A stretch of 32,897 bases of DNA. It comes from Puniceicoccales bacterium (GTDB lineage Bacteria; Verrucomicrobiota; Verrucomicrobiia; Opitutales; UBA953). The notes beneath the pieces were generated by a model. That model saw only the letters and a list, made by a program, of their open reading frames with translations, had not been told where the DNA came from and ran no database searches. Shown in pieces: positions 1-8,705 of the stretch (position 1 is the stretch's first letter; each line of letters begins with the position of its first letter). Location: contig JAIRPL010000072.1 in assembly GCA_031256995.1 (NCBI GenBank), positions 1 to 32,897 of the forward strand. Reading direction: 5' to 3'. The position numbers and the translations under genes were made by a program.

Positions 1-808
1 GGGGTACATCTCGGAACGTATTGGACGCGGAATGGCGCCCGGCATTACCGGGGAAAAGGGGGCGCCGTGGCGTCTGCCTGAAAAAAGAATAAGATTTCAT
101 GGACACGTTGAAAATGTAATGACGAATTAAATTCGTCGACGTGAATTAGGTTCTTTTCGGCCCAAGTCCGCAAGAACTATTTTTTTCCTATTTTCCGCCC
201 ACAGGCAGGCCATGGGCGCGCCGCCGTCAAAAGGCGGTTTCCATGCGTATAAATCCCGGCCCGCCCGGTGTCCAAGGAATTTTGCACGAATTTCGCATCT
301 TGTTAGCATTTATAAACGTACGAAATATTTTTGGCGTCCGCCGCCCGCCTCATGCCGCCCTGAAATGGCGCCAGCGCCACGTCACATCGTCGTTACAAAA
401 ACGGCCCCGCCCGAAACATGCCCCCTCCCCGAATTTCCCCGCCGCCGTCAGACCCGCGCGCCGCGCCGCCCGTTGCGCCTTGGGTAGGGCGCGCTCGCCG
501 AGCGCGCCGCGTCACTGGAGGCGGTCCGGCGCGCCGTGCGTCCGCCGCGGCCCCTGCGCCACAAGGAGCGGCGGTGGGGCCGGAACACGGCGGTTTCGGA
601 ACACGGCGGCGGGGCCGGAATGGCGGCGGTTTCGGCGAAACCGCCCTACCCTGCGGCAGCTGGCGCCTTCGGCGCCTTGTGGCGCGGGGATTCATCGCGG
701 CTGGCGGCGCGGGAATGGCACGGGGAAGGCAGATGGGGCGCGGGAAACGGGAAGGCGCGGAGAACGGGAAGGCGGGGGAAACAATGGGCAGGCTCTTCTT
801 GTCTGCGG
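1..808. other. Left-edge region without a recognised gene
   Basis: No protein I recognise is encoded here. All three + strand frames are open for the first 26-42 codons (stops at 79-81, 90-92 and 128-130), so the 3' end of an upstream gene may be present, but I cannot say in which frame. The terminator at 150-187 supports a + strand gene ending before it. Around 121-137 there is a perfect 8-bp-arm palindrome (arms gacgaatt/aattcgtc). From about 400 to 780 the DNA is extremely GC-rich, with perfect hairpins at 488-508 (9-bp arms) and 625-645 (8-bp arms) and a 13-mer repeated at 581-593 and 597-609. The reading frame of the next gene stays open back to 536, but that stretch looks like GC-driven open frame rather than coding sequence. 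Confidence 0.6.
150..187 (+). terminator. Rho-independent terminator
   Basis: The arms gttctt (150-155) and aagaac (172-177) pair. An inner cgg/ccg stem (158-160 with 168-170) closes a 7-nt loop. The hairpin is followed at once by a run of T (180-186). It would end transcription entering from the left edge on the + strand, before the cytochrome biogenesis gene. Confidence 0.6.
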
Positions 809-3800
809 ATGGTGATGAAGGATGTTTCCCAAAGGTTATTCCGTTTTCTTGCCTCGCCCTGGCTCACCGCAGGGCTTCTGGCGCTGTGCATGGTGATCGT
901 GTTTCTCGGCACGATTGAGCAGCCGGCGAACGGGCTTCGGCCCGTGCAACAGCACTATTTTGAGGGGTGGTACGCGCCCTGGCCGTTGTCCGCGCGGGAG
1001 CGCCCGTGGGGCTGGCTGGCGCTGCCGCTGCCGGGCGGTTTTTCCCTCGGGGTGTTGTTGCTGGCAAACCTGCTGTGCGCCGCCGCGCGGTATTTCCGCC
1101 TCTCCTGGGGCAAGGCGGGCATGCTGCTCATCCACCTCGGTTTTCTCGTGCTGCTGGCTGGTGGATTCGCCATCGCCGCCCTGCAGGAGGAGTTTCACAT
1201 GGAAATCCAGGAGGGCGGGGCGTGTGACTATCTTTTGCGCTCCACGGCCCCCGGATCGCCCGAAAGTCCGGAACGCGTCCCCCTGCCATTCACCCTGCGG
1301 CTGGACAAATTCACACACGAGTTTCACCCCGGATCGAGCATTCCCAAAAATTACGCCAGCCGCCTGCGCATCTTGGAGAAGCCCGCCGCGGCCCCCGTGC
1401 AAGGCGGCGCGGCGCCGGCCAGCCCGGACGGCGCGGCGCCGGCGGTGGCGGCGGACGCGGGGCGCGCGGTGGAGATCCGCATGAACGCGCCGCTGCGCCA
1501 CGGCGGGTTCTCCTTTTTCCAATCGAGCTACAAGCACGCCCCGGACGGGCGCCCCTCGACCATCCTGCAGGTCGTGCGCAACCCCGGCTGGGCGCTGCCC
1601 TATGTCGCGTTCTACCTGATGGGCGCCGGGATGCTTCTGCAGTTTCTCACGGATCTCCTGCGTTTCCTCGCAAGGCGCGGCGGCACGGGCAATGGGGCCG
1701 CCAAGGCCGGGCTTGGGAAATCCCCCGTGGGAAAAGCCTCAAAAGCCGCGGCCATCCTGTGCGCCACCGCCCTGGCCGCGCTCCCCGCATCCGCCGGGGC
1801 GGAGGGGCGGGATGGCATGGACGCCCGCCTGTCCGCCGGGATCTCGAGCGAATTTGGCAGGCTGCCCGTGCAGCACAACGGCCGCCTTCAACCCGCCGAC
1901 TCGCTTGCCCGCAACGCGCTGTTCCTGATCCGCGGACGCCAGAGCGTGGCGTTCCCCGAGGCCGCCGCCGTGATGTTTGGCACGCGCCCGTCGCAATGGA
2001 CCCTTCCCACCGCGCAAATGGAGCGCGAGACGGGGGTGCGCCTCGGCCCCGCCGAGCTTGCCATGCTGGAACGCTTCCCCGTGCCGCTTGAAAAAGGGTT
2101 CCTGACCATTTTCAACGGCTCGAAATCGCTCCCCGCCAGCGCCTGGATGCTCGAGGTGGCCTTCCGCCCGGCGCTCGCGGCCCATTTTCCGCTCTTTCGC
2201 GTGGAAAACGCCGAGGTGCGGGACCTTCTGGGGCAAAAGCCCGGCGCCATCGCCCATTATTCGTGGAACGAAATCTCCCTGGCATGGGAGAAAATCCAAA
2301 AGGCCGCCGCGCCATTGGATGAGAAAAAGCCAAGGGATTACACGGCGTTCGAGCACGGCCTCGCCAAGCTTTTTTCCGCCGTCCAGGCGTACTCGGCCAT
2401 CGCCGGGGCGTTCGCGCCGCCCGACCTGCCCGAGGGACGCCTCCCCAACGAGGAGTATGCCGAATGGGTCGCCCTCAACCGCGCCGCGCTCGCCGCGCGC
2501 GATGCCACCCGCGCATCCAACACGCAACGCCCTGGCGCCCCGCCCCCGCTGCTCGCCCTCCCCTCGCCACGTTTCGGGCAGCGAGAAATGGTCCTTCTTA
2601 GCCGGTTCCTGAAACGCTATGACAGCTTCGAGCGGGAGGGCACGGTCGGCATCCTCCCGCCGGACGGGCACGGCCGGGCCGGCGCAGGGGCGCCGGAGGA
2701 TGGCGAACGCTGGGAGAACCTCGGCGGCGCCCTCAAGCACCGCCACCCCGGCGAGGAGTTCAAGGTGCCCGCGCCCCTGCGCCTCCATGGCGACCTCGCC
2801 GCGGCGTGGAACGCCGGGGATGCCGGCGCGGCCGCGAAGGCGGTCGCCGCCCTGACGGAGGCCTTCCAGCCCGCCACAACCCGGACCGGCCCCCGCCTGC
2901 ACGCCGAGGCCCTTTTCAACCGCGCGGAGCCGTTCTTCAAAACGCTCATCCTCTACGGGGTGGTTTTCGCGCTCGTGTGCGCGGCCTGGGTGACACGCGG
3001 CCGCCGCCTTGTCGCCGTGGCATTCTGGACCGCCCTTGCCGTCCTGCTGCTGCACACGGCCGCCATCGGCGCGCGCATGTGGATCCAAGGGCGCCCGCCC
3101 GTCACCAACCTCTACTCGACGGCCATCGTGGTCTCTTGGGGCGCGGTCGTGCTCGGCCTGGCGGTTGAGCGTCTCATGAAAAACGGCATGGGCACGGCCG
3201 CGGCGGCCGTGGCCGGGTTTGCCTCGCTCATCCTCGCCCACAACCTGGCCATGAACGGCGACACGCTCGGCATGATGCAGGCGGTGCTTGATGACAACTT
3301 CTGGCTGGCGACGCATGTCGTCACCATCACGCTGGGCTACTCGGGCATGTTTGCCGCCGGGCTGTTCGCGATTTTCTGGCTTCTGCGCCGGCTTTCCGGG
3401 CGGATGGGCGCGCGGGAGCAGGAGGACCCGCTCGGGCGCGTGGTGCATGGCATGGTCTGTTTCGCGCTGCTGCTAAGCTTCGCCGGGACGATGCTCGGGG
3501 GGCTTTGGGCCGACAAAAGCTGGGGGCGCTTCTGGGGCTGGGACCCCAAGGAAAACGGGGCCTTGCTCGTCGTCCTCTGGTGTGTCGTCTTCCTGCATGC
3601 CCGCGCCTTCCGCCTTCTGGGTGACGCCGGCCTGATGCGGCTGGCCGTCGGCGGCAACATCGTCACCGCCGCCTCGTGGTTTGGCACCAACCTTCTCTCC
3701 ACGGGGCTGCATTCCTACGGATTTTCGCAGGGCGGTTTTTTCTGGCTTTCCGCGTTCTGGCTCTCCCAGCTCGCCCTGGTCGGCCTCTCATTCCTGCCGC

Positions 3801-3832
3801 CGTTGCGAAAGACCTGCCGGGGCGCGGAATGA
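809..3832 (+). CDS. ccsA: ResB-CcsA fusion, cytochrome c biogenesis protein
   Basis: This is a system II cytochrome c maturation protein that would carry heme across the inner membrane and ligate it to apocytochrome c. Both partners are in one chain of about 1007 residues. The N-terminal ResB/CcsB-like part has membrane segments near residues 13-33, 70-95, 108-130 and 265-290, with a periplasmic section between. A second signal-like hydrophobic stretch near residues 311-332 leads into a large soluble section of about 370 residues. The C-terminal CcsA part has several membrane helices, the tryptophan-rich heme-handling motif WGRFWGWDPKE at about 905-915 and a conserved His at about 968 (STGLHSYGF). 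Family knowledge: fused CcsBA proteins occur in epsilonproteobacteria and Bacteroidetes at similar length. The start at 809 (ATG; 815 is an alternative) is chosen because the first helix follows directly. The ribosome-binding site is unclear. It is first in a + strand run with the next two genes. Confidence 0.9.
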   Translation: MVMKDVSQRLFRFLASPWLTAGLLALCMVIVFLGTIEQPANGLRPVQQHYFEGWYAPWPLSARERPWGWLALPLPGGFSLGVLLLANLLCAAARYFRLSWGKAGMLLIHLGFLVLLAGGFAIAALQEEFHMEIQEGGACDYLLRSTAPGSPESPERVPLPFTLRLDKFTHEFHPGSSIPKNYASRLRILEKPAAAPVQGGAAPASPDGAAPAVAADAGRAVEIRMNAPLRHGGFSFFQSSYKHAPDGRPSTILQVVRNPGWALPYVAFYLMGAGMLLQFLTDLLRFLARRGGTGNGAAKAGLGKSPVGKASKAAAILCATALAALPASAGAEGRDGMDARLSAGISSEFGRLPVQHNGRLQPADSLARNALFLIRGRQSVAFPEAAAVMFGTRPSQWTLPTAQMERETGVRLGPAELAMLERFPVPLEKGFLTIFNGSKSLPASAWMLEVAFRPALAAHFPLFRVENAEVRDLLGQKPGAIAHYSWNEISLAWEKIQKAAAPLDEKKPRDYTAFEHGLAKLFSAVQAYSAIAGAFAPPDLPEGRLPNEEYAEWVALNRAALAARDATRASNTQRPGAPPPLLALPSPRFGQREMVLLSRFLKRYDSFEREGTVGILPPDGHGRAGAGAPEDGERWENLGGALKHRHPGEEFKVPAPLRLHGDLAAAWNAGDAGAAAKAVAALTEAFQPATTRTGPRLHAEALFNRAEPFFKTLILYGVVFALVCAAWVTRGRRLVAVAFWTALAVLLLHTAAIGARMWIQGRPPVTNLYSTAIVVSWGAVVLGLAVERLMKNGMGTAAAAVAGFASLILAHNLAMNGDTLGMMQAVLDDNFWLATHVVTITLGYSGMFAAGLFAIFWLLRRLSGRMGAREQEDPLGRVVHGMVCFALLLSFAGTMLGGLWADKSWGRFWGWDPKENGALLVVLWCVVFLHARAFRLLGDAGLMRLAVGGNIVTAASWFGTNLLSTGLHSYGFSQGGFFWLSAFWLSQLALVGLSFLPPLRKTCRGAE

Positions 3833-3906
3833 CGCCCCCCCTTCCCGCCCGCCGCGCTCCTTTTGGGTTTCAAGGGAATGGCGGACGGGCATTCTCCGGG
3901 GGCGAG

Positions 3907-4692
3907 ATGGAAGTGATTTTTCTTGGAACCGGAACCTCGCAGGGAGTGCCGATGGTGGCGCACAAAGGCACGGGGCTGGATTTGGGGGACAGGCGCAACT
4001 GGCGTTCGCGGGCCAGCATCCACGTGACCCTCGGCGGGACCCATGTGCAGGTGGACGCCGGCCCGGAGTTCCGCATGCAGTGCCTCGACAACGATGTCAC
4101 CGCCGTGGATTTCCTCATCCTCACCCACGAGCACAGCGACCATGTCACGGGAATGGACGACTTGCGGCGTTTTTGCGACCTGCGCGACGGGGCGGCCATC
4201 CCCGTCTTCAGCACCGACGCCGGATTGGAGCGTGTGCGCACCATGTTCCCCTATGCCTTGCGCAAGGAGAACCGGGGGACGGGCTACGCCGCGTTCGACC
4301 TCCACGCCATGCCGCCCGTGCTTGGCCTCCCCGACGGCTCCACGATCCGCTCCACGCTCCTTCCCCACGGGCGCACGCGGACGCTTGGCCTGGTATTTGA
4401 GGAGAAGGGGACGGGCGCGCGCCTCGCCTATTACACCGATTGCAAAATGGTGACGCCGGAGGCGGTGGAACTCGCGCGCGGGGCGGAAGTTGTGGTGCTT
4501 GACGGCCTGCGCCCCACCGAGCACCCGACGCACATGAGCATCCACGAGGCCGCCGACGCCGCGAAGGCCATCGGCGCGGCCCGTTCCTTCATCACGCACA
4601 CGACCTGGCAGATCGACTACGCGACCTGGGCGCCAAGACTTGCCGCCATGGGCCTGGAGATCGCCTGTGACAGGCTTCGGCTCGCCTTGTGA
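3907..4692 (+). CDS. MBL-fold metallohydrolase, PhnP-like
   Basis: This 261-residue metallo-beta-lactamase-fold hydrolase probably acts on a phosphodiester or similar substrate. The N-terminus has the GTGTSQGVP strand-turn typical of the PhnP/RNase Z-like branch. The metal-binding motif THEHSDH lies at residues 73-79, D51 lies in VDAGPEF, and a late THTTW may supply another metal-ligand His. The start ATG follows a strong purine-rich site (gggggcgag, directly upstream). The frame stays open further upstream into the end of the ccsA gene, but that extension is not family-like. It lies 74 bp after the ccsA stop and is probably co-transcribed. The true substrate cannot be read from sequence. Related proteins next to other genes have been linked to cyclic phosphate hydrolysis, but no phn genes are present here. 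Confidence 0.85.
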   Translation: MEVIFLGTGTSQGVPMVAHKGTGLDLGDRRNWRSRASIHVTLGGTHVQVDAGPEFRMQCLDNDVTAVDFLILTHEHSDHVTGMDDLRRFCDLRDGAAIPVFSTDAGLERVRTMFPYALRKENRGTGYAAFDLHAMPPVLGLPDGSTIRSTLLPHGRTRTLGLVFEEKGTGARLAYYTDCKMVTPEAVELARGAEVVVLDGLRPTEHPTHMSIHEAADAAKAIGAARSFITHTTWQIDYATWAPRLAAMGLEIACDRLRLAL

Positions 4693-4785
4693 GACGTCGC
4701 CCCGCCCTTCCCCGCCCCGCATTGCGCGCGGTTTTGCGGGCATCCGGGCCACCCATGACACCTCCCGCACGAACAACTCCTCCCG

Positions 4786-5475
4786 ATGCAATCCCCCTTT
4801 TCCCTGCCACCCCTGCTGCTGGCGGCAGCCTATCTCCTTGGCAATGTCTCGCCGGGATTGCTGCTGGCGCGGCTTTCCGGGCATGGCGACTTGCGCCGGC
4901 AAGGCAGCGGCGCGACGGGGGCCACGAACGCCGGGCGCCTGCTCGGCAAAAAAGGGTTCGCCGCCGTGCTGGCGCTGGACATGGCAAAGGGGGCGCTCGC
5001 CGCGCTCCTGCCCGTGTTTGTGGCGCTGGTTTTTCCGGAGGGCCTTGCGTCCGGGGCGGCGGCGGAGGTGCCCGGCGGCGCCGGGGCGGTCTCAGTGGAA
5101 TCCACGCGCTTGGCCGGATTGTCGCTGGCCTGCGGCCTGTCGGTCATCGCGGGGCATGTCTGGCCCGCCCTGCTGGGGTTTCGCGGCGGGAAAGGCATCG
5201 GGCCGTTCCTTGGCGTGTGGCTTGCCGCGGGTTTCGTGGCGTGGCCGGCATTCTGGTTCGCCCCGGCAACCCTGCTCATCGCCGTGGCCGGGTGCTGGCC
5301 GCTGCGCCCTTTTTTGCGCAAACGCGCGTCCCTCGCGGCGCTTTGCGTGCTTCCCGCGCAGCCCTTCCTGTTCTGCCTTCTGGCCGGGACGTGGAAACTG
5401 CTGCCGCCCGCCCTGGCCATGACGCTGATACTGCTCCACGCCCATCGGGAAAATTTCAGGCGCGAGGGGGATTAG
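4786..5475 (+). CDS. plsY: Glycerol-3-phosphate acyltransferase PlsY
   Basis: PlsY transfers an acyl group from acyl-phosphate to glycerol-3-phosphate, the first step of phospholipid synthesis, in the inner membrane. The 229-residue protein is strongly hydrophobic, with several membrane segments. Family motifs are present: GSGATGATNAG at residues 40-50 (usual GSGNxGATN), DMAKG at 65-69, and GHVWPALLGFRGGKGIG near 122-138 (usual GHxxPxFxxFxGGKG). It is slightly longer than typical (about 200), because an Ala/Gly-rich loop near residues 85-105 is expanded. No good ribosome-binding site precedes the ATG. It is last in the + strand run and ends 81 bp from the convergent valS stop. Confidence 0.93.
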   Translation: MQSPFSLPPLLLAAAYLLGNVSPGLLLARLSGHGDLRRQGSGATGATNAGRLLGKKGFAAVLALDMAKGALAALLPVFVALVFPEGLASGAAAEVPGGAGAVSVESTRLAGLSLACGLSVIAGHVWPALLGFRGGKGIGPFLGVWLAAGFVAWPAFWFAPATLLIAVAGCWPLRPFLRKRASLAALCVLPAQPFLFCLLAGTWKLLPPALAMTLILLHAHRENFRREGD

Positions 5476-5556
5476 CGCCTTTTTCCCGTGGGCGAACCCG
5501 TGGGGGCGCGCCATGGCGGGAAGGCGCACGCGGAGTTTCCGGCCTTGCCGCCGGGA

Positions 5557-8373
5557 TCATCCCAATGCGGCCAGGAGGCGTTTGACCTCGTCGTATTTCG
5601 ACTGGGTCTCGGCAAGCTGGGCACGGGCGCCCTCAAGGATGTGGGCGGGGGCCTTGCTGGTGAAGGCGGCATTGGCGAGCCTGGCCGCGCCGGCGGCGAC
5701 AAGTTTCTCGAGGCGGGCGAGTTCCCGCGTGAGACGCTCCTGTTCGGCGGCAGTGTCGACGCTGACGTCCGGCGCGAGTGCGAGGATGAGGGTGCCAAGC
5801 GAGGTTGCCGCGGCCGGGCCTGCCGGAAGGGCGGAGGCTTGGGGGCCTTCCCCGTCGGCCGGGGGGGCGATGTCAAACCGGCTGGCGCCGGCGAGCTTCT
5901 GGATTTTTCCGAGGTGGCGCTGGATGAGGCCGGCGGACGCGCCATCCTTGGGAATGAAGTGAAACTCGAGATCCCGGCGCGCGGCCATGTTGTTCTGGGT
6001 CTTTATGGCGCGAGCGGCCGTGACAAACTCGCGGAGGCGGTTGGTTTCGGCCAGGGCGGATGGGGAGAGGACGATCCCGGCGGCGGCAAGAGTCTGGCGA
6101 AGGCCGGCCCCCGTACCCGGATTGGTGTTTTGGATGAAGTCCTCCGGGGCGCAGTAACCGAGCCGGTGGTAGAGTTCCTCGGTGATGTGCGGGGCGAGGG
6201 GATGGAGGAGCAGGAGGAGCTGGCGCAGGACGATGTCCTGGATGGCGAGCAGTGTCGTTTTGGCGCCGGCGGGGCGGGTTTTTATGGTTTCAAGATACCA
6301 ATCGCAGTAGTGGGTCCGGAAAAAGTGATAAAGGGTCTCGGTGTAGGTGTTGAAGTCGTAGGACTCGAGGGCGTCGTGGATGGTGTCGGTTGCGTTGGCG
6401 AGGGCCTCCAATATGGCGTGGTCGTCCGTGTCGATGTCGGCCGGGGCGAGGCGGCTGGCGAGGGTGGCGAGGCTTGGGTTTGCGCCGGCCGGGGTCTCCT
6501 CCCCCTGCATTTGGCGGAACCGGGCCGCGTTCCAGAGTTTGTTGCAAAAATTGCGGCCCTGGGAGACGCGCTCCTCGCTGAAAAGGATGTCCGTGCCCTT
6601 GGGGGCGATGCTGAGCAGGCCGATGCGAAGACCGTCGGCGCCAAATTTGGCGATCAGCTCGAGCGGGTCCGGGGAATTGCCGAGCGATTTTGACATTTTG
6701 CGCCCTTGGGCGTCGCGGATGATGCCGTTGAAGTAGACATGCCGGAATGGGATGCGGCGGCGGATTTCGTCATCGGAAAGGGTGGTCTTTTCCTCTCCGT
6801 GGAATTCGAGGCTGGCCATGATCATGCGCGCGACCCAGAGGAAGATGATGTCCGGGCCTGTGACGAGGGCCGTGGTCGGGAACCAGAAGCGAAGGGCGTC
6901 ATTGGTGTCCCCCGGCTTTTCCCAGCCAAGGGTTGCAAGGCACCAGAGCCATGAGGACGCCCAGGTATCGAGCACATCGGGGTCCTGCGTCCAATTTTCG
7001 GGGTCGGCGGGGGGGGTGAGTGAGACATGGCGATTGGCGGGGATGTCGCGGTCGGCGCCGTTGCGATACCAGACGGGGATGCGGTGCCCCCACCAAAGCT
7101 GGCGGGATATGCACCAGTCTTGTATGTTGTTCAGCCAGTGGAGGTAAACCTTGCTCCAGCGTTCGGGGTGGAAGTGGACATGCCCGTTGATGACGGCCTG
7201 CTTGGCCTCCTCGACCTTGGGGTAGCGGATGAACCATTGCTCGCTCAGGCGCGGCTCAATGGGCACGTCGGCGCGCTCGGAGTAGCCGACATTGTTTTCA
7301 TAGGGTTCCTCTTTGAGGAGGAGGCCAAGTTCGCGAAGCATCCCGGCGGCCTTGGTGCGCGCCACGTCGCGGTCAAGGCCGGCAAGCCCGGGGCCTGCAA
7401 GCTCGTTGAGGGAGGCGTCCGGGTTGAGGACTTCTATGATGGGAAGGTTGTGGCGCTGGCCGATCTCGAAGTCCGCCTTGTCGTGGGCCGGGGTGATCTT
7501 GAGCACCCCGGTGCCAAAATCCTTCTCGACGGCGTTGTCGGCGATGATGGGGATCCGGGCGCGCGGAAAGGGGCGCCAGACATGTTTGCCGACAAGATGG
7601 GCATAGCGCGGGTCGGAGGGGTGGACGGCAACGGCGGTGTCCCCGGGGATGGTTTCGGGGCGGGTGGTTCCGATCTCGAGGAATTGCCCTGGGAATTCGA
7701 CGATCTCGTAGCGCATCTTGTAGAATATGCCGCGCCGGGGCTTCATGATGACCTCCTCGTCCGAGAGTCCGGTGAGCGAGACGGGGCACCAGTTGACCAT
7801 GCGTTTCCCCCGGTAAATGTAGCCGCGATCGTAAAGGGTGACGAAGGCTTGGAGGACGGCGCGGGAATAGCCGGGGTCAAGGGTGTGGACGCGGCGGGAC
7901 CAGTCGCAGGAGGCCCCCAGTTTCTGGAGCTGCTCCAGGATGATGCCGCCGTGTTTGTCGCGCCAGGCGGCGGCGGCGGCCACAAAGGCGTCGCGCCCGA
8001 GGTCGTGACGGGTTTTCCCCGTCTTGCGAAGCTCCTTTTCGACGCGGGACTGGGTGGCGATGCCGGCGTGGTCCGTGCCCGGGAGCCAAAGCGCGGCCTT
8101 GCCCTGCTGGCGCGCGCGGCGGGTGAGGATGTCCTGGATGGTGTTGTTGAGCAGGTGCCCCATGTGGAGAACGCCGGTGACGTTCGGCGGGGGGATCATG
8201 ATGGCGTGGGCGCGGTCGGGATGGGCGGGGTCCGGGCTGGCCTGGAAACACTTGGAATCAAGCCAGCGCTGGTACCATGCGGCCTCGACGGCGGCAGGCT
8301 CGTAGGCTTTGGGAATGGCCGAGGAGGTTTCGGGCGTGTCGGCGTTTTGGGTCGTGGCGGTGTCTTGGGACAT
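5557..8373 (-). CDS. valS: Valyl-tRNA synthetase
   Basis: This class I aminoacyl-tRNA synthetase charges tRNA-Val. It is 938 residues from the chosen ATG, within the family range. The HIGH-type signature HMGH lies at residues 70-73 inside PPNVTGVLHMGH, and the KMSKS loop at about 559-563. The editing (CP1) domain is present between them (GTTRPETIPGDTAV, normal for ValS). The C-terminus ends in the usual charged coiled-coil arm (AAEQERLTRELARLEKLVAAG). The frame stays open upstream to 8688, but those 105 extra codons are not family-like, and the start at 8373 gives the normal N-terminus (a short polar tail before AYEPAAVEAAWYQRW). It is the last gene of the long - strand run and converges on plsY. 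Confidence 0.96.
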   Translation of the reverse strand: MSQDTATTQNADTPETSSAIPKAYEPAAVEAAWYQRWLDSKCFQASPDPAHPDRAHAIMIPPPNVTGVLHMGHLLNNTIQDILTRRARQQGKAALWLPGTDHAGIATQSRVEKELRKTGKTRHDLGRDAFVAAAAAWRDKHGGIILEQLQKLGASCDWSRRVHTLDPGYSRAVLQAFVTLYDRGYIYRGKRMVNWCPVSLTGLSDEEVIMKPRRGIFYKMRYEIVEFPGQFLEIGTTRPETIPGDTAVAVHPSDPRYAHLVGKHVWRPFPRARIPIIADNAVEKDFGTGVLKITPAHDKADFEIGQRHNLPIIEVLNPDASLNELAGPGLAGLDRDVARTKAAGMLRELGLLLKEEPYENNVGYSERADVPIEPRLSEQWFIRYPKVEEAKQAVINGHVHFHPERWSKVYLHWLNNIQDWCISRQLWWGHRIPVWYRNGADRDIPANRHVSLTPPADPENWTQDPDVLDTWASSWLWCLATLGWEKPGDTNDALRFWFPTTALVTGPDIIFLWVARMIMASLEFHGEEKTTLSDDEIRRRIPFRHVYFNGIIRDAQGRKMSKSLGNSPDPLELIAKFGADGLRIGLLSIAPKGTDILFSEERVSQGRNFCNKLWNAARFRQMQGEETPAGANPSLATLASRLAPADIDTDDHAILEALANATDTIHDALESYDFNTYTETLYHFFRTHYCDWYLETIKTRPAGAKTTLLAIQDIVLRQLLLLLHPLAPHITEELYHRLGYCAPEDFIQNTNPGTGAGLRQTLAAAGIVLSPSALAETNRLREFVTAARAIKTQNNMAARRDLEFHFIPKDGASAGLIQRHLGKIQKLAGASRFDIAPPADGEGPQASALPAGPAAATSLGTLILALAPDVSVDTAAEQERLTRELARLEKLVAAGAARLANAAFTSKAPAHILEGARAQLAETQSKYDEVKRLLAALG

Positions 8374-8705
8374 GGCGTTGCGTTGCGATGGAAAATTGTG
8401 AAAAAGGCGCGCACAGGGCGCGCGGATGGAGGCGGGGAGAAAATGGGGTTCCGGCCAAAGCGCAAGCCGCTTGGCGGTGCCGCCCCCGGAGGGATCCATG
8501 GGCGCGCCAGCCCCCAAGGAGGCCCCGGCGGGCGCGAGGAAAAAACCGGGAAAGCGTGCGGCGCGGGAAATGAAACCACCAAGGCGCCGGAAAAGCGGGA
8601 AATCCGGCGACACAACCCCCGCCCATTCAGGATGCGGAGGCGGAAGGTGGAGGCCGGACGCCCCGCGATGCGAAGTCAGGGCATGCAAAAACCGCCCCTC
8701 GCGGA
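8374..8705. other. Intergenic gap between guaB and valS
   Basis: This is 332 bp without a supportable gene. On the - strand it follows the guaB stop and precedes valS, so it should contain the end of one transcript or the leader of valS. Directly after guaB there is only a weak hairpin (ccgc/gcgg stem followed by five T on the - strand, about 8687-8704). I see no tRNA-like or T-box-like sequence. Long open frames crossing it are GC-driven. Confidence 0.5.

Noticed and set aside
1739..3448. 569-codon open frame on the - strand
   Set aside because: It is antisense to the CcsA fusion, its Arg/Gly/His-rich composition matches no fold, and it arises from high third-position GC of the real gene.
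3715..4902. 395-codon open frame on the - strand
   Set aside because: Antisense to the MBL-fold gene, crosses the intergenic gap, and has composition typical of a shadow frame.
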